A stretch of DNA of 64,000 bases from Gillisia marina (lineage in GTDB: Bacteria; Bacteroidota; Bacteroidia; Flavobacteriales; Flavobacteriaceae): the NCBI RefSeq assembly GCF_000258765.1, contig NZ_AJLT01000002.1, positions 38,726-102,725 on the forward strand, given 5' to 3'. The notes below the pieces were generated by a model. That model made no database searches. It worked only from the letters and a program-made list of their open reading frames with translations, and had not been told where the DNA came from. Made by a program: the position numbers and the translations under genes. This document shows, piece by piece, positions 41,012-50,176 of this stretch. Every line of letters begins with the position of its first letter. Position 1 is the stretch's first letter.

Positions 41012-42612
41012 TAAATAAGCTCTTTCAATTCGTTTAACCCCTTAATTATCTGATGTTCTAATCCATTTTCACCAATTAGTTTTTCTAATATGACATTTGG
41101 ATTTTCATAAACAATTTCTTCAAATATTTCTTCTTTGTATTTATTGTAACTCAAATCATAGTCTTCTTCTACAATTTCGGCTTTCGAGACATAGAAAAAT
41201 TTCATTTTCCCAGTTCTGTCATTTTTTTCTGGATCAAAGGGGTTTTGAAATTCTTTAACAATGTCTTGCAGGTCTCCATGACCGTTTTCGTTTTTTGAAC
41301 GTTTATCATCCAAACTGTAGCCATCCGATTGCATGTCATAAAACCAAACATTTTCAGTTTCTCCGCCTTTTGTGAAAATGAGTAATGCTGTACTTACACC
41401 TGCATAGGGTTTAAAAACACCACTAGGCATACTAACAACAGCTTTCAATTGGGAGTTTTCAATCATTAATTTTCGAGCATCTTGAAATGCTTTACTAGAA
41501 CTGAATAAAACTCCTTGCGGAATAACAATTCCAGCAGTTCCTCCCATTTTTAGCATGTTGTAGATACGCTCTATAAATAGAAGTTCAGTTTTAGTCGTTT
41601 TTAGCTGTAACTCCTCATTTATATCTCCTTTATCTATACTTCCTGTAAAAGGCGGATTTGCCAACACTACATCGTATTCTGAAGTTTCATAGTAGCTTTT
41701 GCTTAAAGTATCTTTATAATCTATTTGAGGGCTTTCTATACCATGCATCATTAAGTTCATTAAGCCCAAGCGAACCATTGTTTGGTCTATATCGTAGCCT
41801 TGTAAACTACTACCTAAAATATCTTTTACTTCTTCGGTTAATAAAGCATTTCGGCTACTGCGAATAAAACCATCTTCGTCTGGTTCCTGCTTATCTTTTT
41901 CTTTATCTAATTGTGTCACCATATATTGATAAGCACCTAATAAAAATCCTCCTGTTCCGCACGCAGGATCTGCAATACGTTGCCCTAATTTTGGGTTGAC
42001 CATTTCAGCAAGCAATTTGATGATATGTCTTGGCGTTCTAAACTGTCCGTTTTTTCCTGCGGAAGCAATTTCGCTTAACAACATTTCATACACATCTCCT
42101 TGAATATCTTGGAAATCCTGACCGTTTTCTGTAGCATCTTGCTCCATAAGGTCAAAAATCTCATCAATACTCTTAACAGCTTCTAATAACAACGATGGTT
42201 TTGGAATAATGAACACAGCATTTCTCATGTGTTTTACAAATGGAGATTCCGCAGTATCTAATTGTTTAATAAAAGGAAACACATAACGTTGTACATGTTG
42301 TAGCATTTCTTCTGCAGGCAAACGTTTATAGTTGCTCCAACGCAATTCTTGTGTGTCTATTCCGTTTTGTTTGTTTTCTTCGTCTTGTTTTGTAGAGTAA
42401 AAAACACCATCAAATTTTGAAGTATATGCATCTCCAGTAAATTCTGCATCAGACTGGTTCTTTAAATCATTCTCATCCAGTTTTTTCATAAATAGCAAGT
42501 AGGTAATTTGCTCTATAGCTGTTAGGGGATTCGAGATACCACCAGACCAGAATTTATTCCAGAGGTCATTTATTTTTGATGCAATTTGAGGATTGCTATT
42601 GATTAAGCTCAT
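41011..42612 (-). CDS. hsdM: Type I restriction-modification DNA methyltransferase
   Basis: A 533-residue N6-adenine methyltransferase. The N-terminal HsdM helical domain is followed by the SAM-binding motif ADPACGTGGFL near residue 217 and the catalytic NPPF motif near residue 318. It is uninterrupted, unlike hsdR and hsdS beside it. It starts 1 bp after hsdR ends and its stop overlaps the hsdS start, so HsdR, M and S are produced from one message. Confidence 0.95.
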   Translation of the reverse strand: MSLINSNPQIASKINDLWNKFWSGGISNPLTAIEQITYLLFMKKLDENDLKNQSDAEFTGDAYTSKFDGVFYSTKQDEENKQNGIDTQELRWSNYKRLPAEEMLQHVQRYVFPFIKQLDTAESPFVKHMRNAVFIIPKPSLLLEAVKSIDEIFDLMEQDATENGQDFQDIQGDVYEMLLSEIASAGKNGQFRTPRHIIKLLAEMVNPKLGQRIADPACGTGGFLLGAYQYMVTQLDKEKDKQEPDEDGFIRSSRNALLTEEVKDILGSSLQGYDIDQTMVRLGLMNLMMHGIESPQIDYKDTLSKSYYETSEYDVVLANPPFTGSIDKGDINEELQLKTTKTELLFIERIYNMLKMGGTAGIVIPQGVLFSSSKAFQDARKLMIENSQLKAVVSMPSGVFKPYAGVSTALLIFTKGGETENVWFYDMQSDGYSLDDKRSKNENGHGDLQDIVKEFQNPFDPEKNDRTGKMKFFYVSKAEIVEEDYDLSYNKYKEEIFEEIVYENPNVILEKLIGENGLEHQIIKGLNELKELI

Positions 42613-42613
42613 A

Positions 42614-45401
42614 TTAGGCTACAAATTTGTCGGTTAATGTTAGTATGTCTATTATTTCTTTAGGTGAAAATATACCTCGAACCCCTTTTGGATGAATTAT
42701 AGTAAAGGGTGCATTTATTAAATCTCTTTTTTTAATAGAGCCACGTTCAATAATATAATTCTTCAACAAGTTTAAAAACTCTATTTGTCTAGAAGACAAA
42801 TAGGTGTGTTCTGTTATAAATTGGCTGACTGCTTTACTAACTTGGTCATCAAAACGTTCCAAAATTTCAATACCCAGGATATGTTTTATAAACTGTATTA
42901 ATTTAGCATTTTGATGATTGTAAACTTTACGTAATAAAGCTTCGGTAATGTGTGGGTCTGTTTCGTGTAATTCTTCTGCTAATGTTTGTGCATCATCTTC
43001 AGTAATAGACTGACCTTCTTTTAGTTTTTGTAAGATTGGGTTGCGCTTAGTGAGTTCTTCAACCTTAGCCTCAACCATTTCTCTATATTTAGTAATACTT
43101 ACTGCTTCGTTTTGTGGACCAAATTCTACCATCTCTTTGGTTTTTAAAACATCCTCTAAGTTTAATCTGGTTGCTCCCAAAGGTAGTGTTGTTGGTTCTC
43201 TAAAATGAATTAAAGGAGAAATAGTTTTGGCTAAAACATCGAAACCAGCATCAGTAATTGTATTCCAAAAATGATTTTTAAGCACTTGATTTATATAGGT
43301 TTTATGCTTTGCTACACTATTAATAGTTAAAGGTAATTCGCTTACAATGTTTATGATGTTTTCTTTAAGCGTATTAAATTGATCTGTTTCTTCCGCAAGA
43401 TGCGAAATGGAAATTTCTAATACATCTTTTTCAAAACGCATGGCTTTAAAATTAACTTGCGAAACAGCTCTAAATAGTGGTTTGATGGTTTGTCTTAAAT
43501 AGGTAAAACTTTCGTTGTTTAGATTTTTCCAGAAATCAGTATTTTCTACCAAAGCTAAAACTGATTTTGCCTCTTGTATAACAACAGATCTAGTGGGTAA
43601 ATCTAGAATCTGTTCTCTAAGTTTATTTATCTCCTTAAGAGCAATATCTCTTTCATCTAGTTCTAGAGCGAGTTCGATTTTATCTAAGCGTAACCCAAAC
43701 AATCTAACAGGCAAAGGTATTTGTGTTTTCGATTCTTTTCCCTTTGGGTTTAATTTGAAATATTCAAAGTTATCCCAACAATCTAAAATTAAAAAGTTGT
43801 CTTTTTCTGGACACCAAGGTTTTATTTTGGCAGGCTCGAGCAGTCTTGTCCCACGACCAATCATTTGCCAAAACTTAGTATAGGAATACACAGGTTTTGC
43901 GAATACGAGATTTACCAATTCTCTAACATCAATTCCTGTATCTAACATATCTACGCTTATGGCTATTCTGGGCATATCGTTATTAGTAAACTGATGCAAT
44001 AAACCTCCTTTGCCATATACTCTAGGATCATCGGACACCATAACTTTTGCTAAATCGCCTGTGTATTCCGGATACAATGCATCAAAAATCTTTTCAATAC
44101 GTCTTGCATGCGCTATTGTTGCACAAAAGAAAATAGTCTTGCCAGGAAGCACACCATTTGGGTCTTTAATAGACTCTTCCATAAACTCCTTAACAATGGT
44201 AACATTAGTTCCCTTGTTAATTACTGCTTTTTCAAGATCTGTTCCTTCAAAATTTATTTCTGCGACTTCTTTTCCTTGTAAAATAAGTTTCTTTTGGTCT
44301 TCTAAACTTATAGTTCTTTTGCTAATTCCTTCCTGTTGAAACTTTGTTTGAATTTTCATGACTTGAAAATTACTCAGATAGGGTGGAATGTTATTTACCG
44401 CTTCTTCATAAGAATAGGCAAACGTAGGCAAACCATCTTCACACTCAAATAATTGGAAGGTGTTATGATCTATAACATCTGTTGGCGTTGCAGTTAAACC
44501 CAACGTAGTTGTATTGAAATAATCTAAAATCTCTTGGTAGGTGCTATAAATAGAGCGATGACTTTCATCCACAACGATTAAATCAAAAAAAATGTGGCGA
44601 TAATGTGTTTCGATCATCTCTAACAATGTTTAGCATTGTTGGATAAGTTGAGATATATATTCGTCTATCTGTAGCAATATTTTTTTCTCCGAGTTTTGGC
44701 CAACAAGGTTCGTTAGGCAAAAATTCTTTAAAAGCCTCTAAAGCTTGATCTCGCAACGCAATTCTATCTACTAAAAACAATACACGCTCTGCCCATCCAG
44801 ACCTCATAAGGGTATCGACTAATGCAACACATGTTCTAGTTTTCCCTGTTCCTGTAGCCATAACCAAAAGAAACATTTGACGTTTTCTTTCGATTCCTTC
44901 CATCACTGAACGAATAGCTTGAATTTGATAATCGCGACCGGCAATGCCTACATTTATTAATTCAGTTGCTAACGGCTTTCTATTTTTTCTAATGTATAAA
45001 TAGCGCTCTAAATCGTCACGCCTTGGAAAACCAATTACTTTTTTTGGCGGATAGTTTCCTAAATCCCAAAAGAAAATATCATAGCCATTCGTATAAAAAC
45101 AAAAAGGTAATTCGCCATCAGATTCATTTTGAATATTTAAACAGTATTGTTTTGCTTGCTCTCTACCTAATTCAGCATCTTTGGAAGTTTTTTTAGCTTC
45201 AACGACAGCTAATGCTTTTCCGTTTTTACCTAAAAGCACATAATCACTGAATTGATTTGAATAGCTAGATTCAGGTTCATTTGCTACTGATCTTGAACCT
45301 AAACTAGATTCAATTATGACTTGAGTTTGGTCATTGATATTCCAGCCAGCGCTAAGCAGGCTCTTATCAATAATTTGTTTTCTTGTTTGTTTTTCGTTCA
45401 C
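42614..45401 (-). CDS. hsdR: Type I restriction endonuclease subunit R, one frameshift
   Basis: The motor/nuclease subunit, about 929 residues. The N-terminal nuclease has Asp53 (QFSDYVLL) and VEAK at 67-70. The SF2 helicase has Walker A ATGTGKT near residue 182 and the DESH box (VVDESHRS), followed by helicase motifs V and VI (QMIGRGTRL). The A-run 44585-44592 has eight bases; seven restore LSPHFFDLIVVDESH. It is the first gene of the whole restriction operon; about 140 bp separate it from the hipT-like gene upstream. The C-terminal EcoEI_R_C-like region is intact. Confidence 0.92.
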
Positions 45402-45539
45402 AAAAAATAATTAATGGTCTTTCTTAGTTAGAATATAAATATAGTGAACTAAAAATTTGACTCTAAAATTTCTTAAAGCAATTCCAAATTATCCTGTTAC
45501 TATACAGTAGAATCAAATTTTAGCAACTTCGATCTTTAC

Positions 45540-46472
45540 TTAAACCATTTTATTATTTATCAATTCTTTAAATTTCTCTTTTCGTTCTTGAGAAAGAAAA
45601 CTGCGATCTATCAATTCTGACCATTCCAGGATACCTTTTTCAATACGCTTCCAGAGATTTTCAATTGCCTTTTCTGGGATATGTGCTTTTAGCATGGCTT
45701 CATTAAAATCATTCTGCTTTAATTTTCGCTTTTTACCGTTAAGTGTTAGCGCTAGGTCTTCATTATCCTCCGGCATTAGCAGTTTTACGGCAAGCATGTC
45801 ATAAGCCGGTGCCAATTGATATAAATTGGATTTTGTGGATATTAATGAAAAGTTCTTTAAGTGCATATCATTATTACCAATTAGGTAAGACACAATAACC
45901 TGCTCATAAAAATGTACAACGTCCATCAGTCGATTTCCATTATACTTTAAAATAGCTCTGGCAATTTGTTCATAAGAGCCACGATATTTATGTTCGGTAA
46001 GCCGTTCAGTAAATTGACAGGCATCCTCCATGGCAAATTTATTGTTTTTCTGATCCCTATCTATTCTACGTGTTAGATATGCCAGCTCACCACCTTTCAA
46101 AGGAATTAGTAGGAAAGGAACTGTTGCAATTCCACAAACCTGAGCCATTAACATCGATAATGCCTCTATTTCCGGCATTTGTGGATATTGTGAATAAGGT
46201 GGTTTTAAAATATATTTACCATCCAAAGCTCCCACTATTGTTAATCTTCTATTTTCTTCTTGGTCTGTAAACCCTAATGAAAGTTTAGGCTGAACACCGG
46301 GCACCGTGATACGTTGTGTGATGTTTTCTTTTGCTAATGTTTCCAGTTCTGATATTGAGTAGGCTAATTTCAGTACTGGAGTATCGTTCTGCCAGAAATC
46401 TGCAAGACATTTAGGATGATAGAGTATTTCATCCTTTCCTAATGGTTGTAAACATGCTAAACAATTTTTCAT
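45540..46472 (-). CDS. hipT: HipT-like serine/threonine kinase toxin (HipA C-terminal part)
   Basis: A 310-residue HipA-family kinase that lacks the HipA N-terminal subdomain, which is encoded separately just upstream. A short Cys motif (CLACL...YHPKC, residues 4-22) opens the protein. The Gly-rich loop reads RITVPGVQPKLSLGF near 54-68, the catalytic loop GNNDMHLKNFS is at 199-209 (Asp202, Asn207), and the metal-binding YDML has Asp225. All kinase residues are in place. HipT of Escherichia coli phosphorylates tryptophanyl-tRNA synthetase; that target is only a guess here. It overlaps the HipS-like gene by 4 bp. Confidence 0.88.
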   Translation of the reverse strand: MKNCLACLQPLGKDEILYHPKCLADFWQNDTPVLKLAYSISELETLAKENITQRITVPGVQPKLSLGFTDQEENRRLTIVGALDGKYILKPPYSQYPQMPEIEALSMLMAQVCGIATVPFLLIPLKGGELAYLTRRIDRDQKNNKFAMEDACQFTERLTEHKYRGSYEQIARAILKYNGNRLMDVVHFYEQVIVSYLIGNNDMHLKNFSLISTKSNLYQLAPAYDMLAVKLLMPEDNEDLALTLNGKKRKLKQNDFNEAMLKAHIPEKAIENLWKRIEKGILEWSELIDRSFLSQERKEKFKELINNKMV

Positions 46473-46783
46473 AACGGTGTCACACTTATATTACCTATAC
46501 AATCTTTACAGGTGGCCATCAGTAATCCCATACGATCACGCGGATCCAATTTCCAGTTTTTTTGAGCGATATTTAATAACCAGCCCTCTGGTATTAACCC
46601 ATCAAAAAACGGAAATAGAAACTCGGCTTTAAAAGGCTCTTTTTGGAGTGGTAATGTCAAACTAACAGGTTTCTTAACCATACTTTCCAAATAAATTTCT
46701 TCATATTGAAAAAGATATCCTTCCTCGTTCTCGGATAGTAATCCGGCAAGAATATCATCAACAAAAATTTTAGCTTGTCTCAT
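46469..46783 (-). CDS. hipS: HipS-like protein (HipA N-terminal subdomain)
   Basis: A 104-residue free-standing HipA N-subdomain 1 (the Couple_hipA type): DDILAGLLSENEEGYLFQYEE, then SLTLPLQKEPF and FDGLIPEGWLL. In HipBST systems this small protein is separate from the kinase and acts as the antitoxin, while in HipAB it is fused. Its start overlaps the XRE gene by 14 bp and its stop overlaps the kinase start by 4 bp, so expression is tightly coupled. Confidence 0.85.
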   Translation of the reverse strand: MRQAKIFVDDILAGLLSENEEGYLFQYEEIYLESMVKKPVSLTLPLQKEPFKAEFLFPFFDGLIPEGWLLNIAQKNWKLDPRDRMGLLMATCKDCIGNISVTPL

Positions 46784-46997
46784 TTGATATAGGCTGAGGT
46801 TTCAAAGTAGTGCCAAAGAAAAGCAATACCTGATTTACTTTATCGGTCATTAAATTGGGCTTACCTTGTTCCAGATCACGAACAAAACGTAACCCCACTC
46901 CCGTCAGGTCGGACAACTCTGTTTGAGTCATTTTATTCGCTTTCCTTTGTTTTCGCACATATTCGGCAATAGGATTGCTACGATTCCATTTTTCCAT
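46770..46997 (-). CDS. hipB: HipB-like XRE-family regulator
   Basis: A 75-residue helix-turn-helix protein (MTQTELSDLTGVGLRFVRDLEQGKPNL) of the HipB type. It is the first gene of the hipB-hipS-hipT set and presumably represses it by binding the palindrome at 47041-47058, 44 bp upstream. It lacks the C-terminal Trp-binding tail of E. coli HipB. In HipBST systems HipB boosts HipS-mediated neutralisation. Confidence 0.85.
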   Translation of the reverse strand: MEKWNRSNPIAEYVRKQRKANKMTQTELSDLTGVGLRFVRDLEQGKPNLMTDKVNQVLLFFGTTLKPQPISNETS

Positions 46998-47142
46998 AAA
47001 TATACCTTTACGGGTGCAATATAATAAAATTATTGTATTTTATACCTGAATAGGTATATTATATTTAATAATTATTAAATTATATCATTTTGGGTATAGT
47101 TTAATAATTTATTTCTTGCACAAATTTTACTACACCTAACCA
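46998..47142 (-). promoter_or_regulatory. hipBST promoter/operator region
   Basis: The perfect palindrome TATACCTGAATAGGTATA (47041-47058; 7-bp arms, 4-bp centre) resembles the spaced half-site operators of HipB proteins. Extra half-sites are TATACC at 46988-46993 and GGGTATA at 47091-47097. The region is extremely AT-rich. Autoregulation by HipB is inferred. Confidence 0.6.
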
Positions 47143-47245
47143 TGCGCTTGGTACTGGGTTATTTTTATAGCGTACGTGAAGTTAAGCTTAAACTAAAAAA
47201 AGTAGGTGTCACATCTGACATATGGAATGAGAATTACAGTAATAT
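47143..47245 (+). repeat. Structured imperfect repeat, copy 1
   Basis: About 100 bp alignable without large gaps to 55004-55105. The strongest core is TTTTTATAGCGTACG followed by GAAGTTAAGC (47162-47187). ACACCTA upstream (47132-47138) can pair with TAGGTGT downstream (47204-47210), so it may fold as a hairpin. The arrangement of a YYYAAC-like box before and a GTTAAGC box after recalls integron attC sites, but no integron integrase is present. The rest of 47246-47399 is featureless. Confidence 0.6.
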
Positions 47246-47399
47246 TTTTACCATATTACTTAGATTTTCAAGTATTTACTAATACTAGACTTCATTCGTC
47301 AGGGTTTATTGTCATTATAAATTTTTTTTTTCTCTTCCAACCACTTGCAGTTCCTTCTTTTATTTTGGATTGGTCAAACTCTCTAAGATGACAAAACCA

Positions 47400-47726
47400 C
47401 TATTTAATTTCACAATAAATAACTTTTGTTATCATATCAGGCTCTATGTTTAATAGCTTAGCAAGCCTCACAATCTCTCCAAGTGTAAATTTATCTGGAT
47501 GACTTAATTTAGCCATATATCTACCGTAATTTATCCCTAGCGAATTAGCAATTTTGGTTGGATATAATTCAGCAAGCGTATACATCTTCTTAATTCTACC
47601 CGTCTCAAACATTGATCCGATGGAAAGAAGTGTTGGGTCTTTATGGTGGTCGTCTTTTGTCATGGGGTGCTTTCTTAACCCTAAAATGACAACTAATTCA
47701 TTTATGGTACTGATTAATATACTCAT
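47400..47726 (-). CDS. Small HTH-like regulator divergent from the sigma/dead-Cas12f operon
   Basis: Up to 108 residues; the start is uncertain (ATG at 47726, or ATG at 47663 giving MTKDDHHKDPTLL). The C-terminal part (KIANSLGINYGRYMAKLSHPDKFTLGEIVRLAKLLNIEP) has the helical spacing of an XRE-like DNA-binding domain. Flavobacterial mobile elements commonly carry relatives of it. It is transcribed away from the sigma factor gene with a spacer of under 75 bp, so it is a candidate regulator of that operon, which is an inference. Confidence 0.7.
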   Translation of the reverse strand: MSILISTINELVVILGLRKHPMTKDDHHKDPTLLSIGSMFETGRIKKMYTLAELYPTKIANSLGINYGRYMAKLSHPDKFTLGEIVRLAKLLNIEPDMITKVIYCEIK

Positions 47727-47798
47727 AATAAATTAAAATTTGTATTTTCAGTATAATTGTTTACATTTAATAAATTATTACTTACTAATAGTAATTTG

Positions 47799-48593
47799 AT
47801 GAGAAATTCTATTGATAATAATTTCGATTTATTAAAAAAAGGAGATCCAATTATATTGGCACACATTCATGCTAGGTACAGTCGAAGTATCTTTTGGATA
47901 GGCCGCCAAATTCTTGAGGATAATTTTGTGGTAGAATCTCTGGTACAGGATTCCTTTTTAAAATTATGGATCCACAGGGATCGTATAGAATCACCTAAGC
48001 ATATTTTCTATTTTTTACGAATGGTTATGAAAAGAGAATGCTATTCATACTATACAACTCCAAAAACACAGTTTTTCAGAAGAGTTAATTCGTTGGATAA
48101 TTATGAGAAATATCAAGACTATTTAGCAGGATATGATCCTATAAAAGATGAGGAAATATTAAAGAATCAAGAAGAGACACAAAAAACCTTTGACCAAATT
48201 AAAAAAGTCTTGCCGCTTTTAAGTCCAGAAAGAAAACATTTGATTGAACTCTGTTTAGAATATGGCTTTCAATATAAAGCTATTTCAAAAGTAATTGGAA
48301 CAGGTATTACCGAAACCAGTAATGAGGTTAAGTTGGCTATTGAGGATATTAAAAATATTATCAATATAAAATGCACGCATGAAACCAAACAAAACCCAGT
48401 TAATGAAAGGATAATTCAAGTGGTAATGACCGAAGAGCAGGAAAAAGTATTGCAACTAAGATGTGAAAAAAAATATTCTTTTGCTTCCATTGCAAAAGAA
48501 CTTAACCTGTCTCAAAAGGAAGTCCACAAGGAATTTATGACTGCTTATAAGTTTATAAAGAAGAAGCACCAACAGCAATTAAAAACGGCTTAA
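47799..48593 (+). CDS. Sigma-70-family (ECF-like) factor linked to a dead Cas12f
   Basis: A sigma factor of 264 residues from the ATG at 47799 (an upstream TTG at 47757 seems unlikely). Region 2 is visible at about residues 20-85 ([50 protein letters not shown]). Region 4 lies at about 140-185 ([26 protein letters not shown]). An extra HTH-like unit closes the protein ([36 protein letters not shown]). No anti-sigma gene is adjacent. The stop is 1 bp before the start of the Cas12f-like gene, so the two are made together. In the reported RNA-guided transcription systems the dead Cas12f recruits such a sigma factor to DNA. Confidence 0.85.
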   Translation: MRNSIDNNFDLLKKGDPIILAHIHARYSRSIFWIGRQILEDNFVVESLVQDSFLKLWIHRDRIESPKHIFYFLRMVMKRECYSYYTTPKTQFFRRVNSLDNYEKYQDYLAGYDPIKDEEILKNQEETQKTFDQIKKVLPLLSPERKHLIELCLEYGFQYKAISKVIGTGITETSNEVKLAIEDIKNIINIKCTHETKQNPVNERIIQVVMTEEQEKVLQLRCEKKYSFASIAKELNLSQKEVHKEFMTAYKFIKKKHQQQLKTA

Positions 48594-48594
48594 T

Positions 48595-49692
48595 ATGGAA
48601 AAGTCAACTATTAAACTGACTAGAAAGATCCAGCTATTGGTGGACCTTCCAACTAAAGAAGAAAGAAAGGAAGCCTTGGATAAACTTTATGGGTGGCAGA
48701 ACAGATGTTTTAGAGCAGCTAATCTCATCGTTACCCACCTCTATGTACAGGAAATGATCAAGGAATTCTTTTATCTATCAGAAGGGATAAAGTATAAATT
48801 GGCTGATGAAAAGAAAGATAAATATGGAATCCTGCAACGCTCCCGTATTAATACTACCTACAGGGTAGTATCTAATCGCTTTAAAGGTGAAATCCCTACA
48901 AATATATTATCTAACCTAAATAAAAATTTAATCACTTCCTTCAATAAAGACAGGCCGGAATATTGGAAAGGTGAACGGTCACTAATGAATTTCAGAAGGG
49001 ATATGGCTTTTCCATTTGATATAGAATTGATTATTGGATTACATTTTAATGAGGATAAAAAAGCTTTTTGTTTCAGTTTAAATAAAATTCCTTTTCGCAC
49101 CTATTTAGGCAAGGATTATACCGATAAACGAAAATTACTGGAGCGAGTCATAAAAGGAAATATTAAGCTTTGTACATCTCATATGAAATTAAAGGATGGC
49201 AAAATATTCTTTCTTCCTGTATTCGAAATTGAAAAAGAAAAGCATATCCTAAAACCAGAAGTGATAGCAGAGGCTTCTCTATCCCTAGAATATCCTATTG
49301 TAGTGAAAACCGGTAATACTAAACTTACTATTGGTACCAAGGAAGAGTTTCTATACAGAAGGTTAGCTATACAAGCAGCCCATAAAAGGGCACAGGTTGG
49401 GGCTACCTATTCCAAATCAGGCAAAGGGGTGCAAAGAAAATTAAAAGCGGTACAAAAGTTCCGAAATGCTGAAAGTAATTATGTGCACTATCGTATACAC
49501 GTATACAGCAGAAGGCTAATCAATTTCTGCATTAAACACCAAGCTGGAACGCTCATTTTATTAAATCAGGAGGACAAGATCGGGATCGCTAAAGAGGAGG
49601 AATTTGTATTAAGAAACTGGAGCTATTATGAGTTAATGACTAAAATAAAATACAAGGCAGAGAAAGCAGGTATTGAACTTATCATCGATTGA
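48595..49692 (+). CDS. Nuclease-dead compact Cas12f/TnpB-like RNA-guided protein
   Basis: 365 residues, homologous in its C-terminal half to the RuvC core of TnpB/Cas12f. YRRLAIQAAHKRAQ near 254, the coiled KAVQKFRNAESNYVHYRIHVYSRRLINFC region (284-312), and NWSYYELMTKIKYKAEKAGI (341-360) align with the active family's conserved blocks. The RuvC-I position reads YPIVVKTGNTKL (233-244), with no catalytic Asp in a GxDxG context. The RuvC-II position reads LILLNQED, where the usual LEN/LED glutamate is replaced. The protein ends at GIELIID, before the zinc ribbon and RuvC-III Asp. It should bind RNA and DNA but not cut. No TnpA is nearby. It is translationally linked to the sigma gene. Confidence 0.85.
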   Translation: MEKSTIKLTRKIQLLVDLPTKEERKEALDKLYGWQNRCFRAANLIVTHLYVQEMIKEFFYLSEGIKYKLADEKKDKYGILQRSRINTTYRVVSNRFKGEIPTNILSNLNKNLITSFNKDRPEYWKGERSLMNFRRDMAFPFDIELIIGLHFNEDKKAFCFSLNKIPFRTYLGKDYTDKRKLLERVIKGNIKLCTSHMKLKDGKIFFLPVFEIEKEKHILKPEVIAEASLSLEYPIVVKTGNTKLTIGTKEEFLYRRLAIQAAHKRAQVGATYSKSGKGVQRKLKAVQKFRNAESNYVHYRIHVYSRRLINFCIKHQAGTLILLNQEDKIGIAKEEEFVLRNWSYYELMTKIKYKAEKAGIELIID

Positions 49693-49830
49693 GAATTTAA
49701 TTACGAGGGTGCTTGTACACCCACAAGGTGAGGTCGATAATCACACTCACTAAATGCACATAGCATATACAACGCGTGAGCTCCCTTATTTTGAAATACC
49801 TAAATTTTTGAAGACATGAAGTAAATAAGA
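49693..49830 (+). ncRNA. Candidate guide RNA of the dead Cas12f (scaffold plus guide)
   Basis: Immediately after the stop codon the plus strand can fold into GGGTG-CACCC (49707-49722) and GTGAG-CTCAC (49728-49750). A second GTGAG (49776-49780) could instead pair with the CTCAC, enclosing 49751-49775. TnpB and dead-Cas12f loci encode their guide RNA right here, with the guide at the 3' end. The exact ends and the guide boundary are not readable from sequence alone; the guide may follow 49780. No CRISPR repeats are present. Confidence 0.5.
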
Positions 49831-50176
49831 CAGAGCTACGGTAAAATTTTCTAAAAAGCCTACAATTTTTATTTATGGTAACGGTGCAAGGTTATCAGTG
49901 CCTCATATTTTTACTGGAATACCTGATTTAGGCCTAAATCCAACATTTTAATAAAAATGAATTTGACGTTGACTCAAAAATAACCTATACTCATTATAAT
50001 TTTCTTGAAGTTCTGCTGCTACTTTATATATTATTGCGAAATATTATAGAGGAAGTCCAAAATCTACACAATATCTCAAATTGAATTCCTCAAAAATAAG
50101 ATGCTTTTCAACAAATATTTTTCTGTAATGGTAATTTTCCATAAATATCATTTAAATAATAATTTAGCACTTAATC
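49831..50176. other. Spacer after the candidate guide RNA
   Basis: About 345 bp of AT-rich DNA between the guide-RNA candidate and a convergent unknown gene. I see no ORF of note, no repeat array and no strong terminator. Confidence 0.5.

Noticed and set aside
45540..46783. HipA split by a sequencing frameshift
   Set aside because: The two genes overlap by 4 bp with a proper start codon and a Cys-motif N-terminus on the kinase, and no homopolymer run lies at the junction, so the split looks natural.
48595..49692. An active IS605-family TnpB or active Cas12f
   Set aside because: The RuvC-I Asp and RuvC-II Glu positions are replaced, the protein stops before the zinc ribbon and RuvC-III, and there is no TnpA or transposon end.
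49693..50176. A CRISPR array downstream of the Cas12f-like gene
   Set aside because: No direct repeat with regular spacing is present; only short hairpins.
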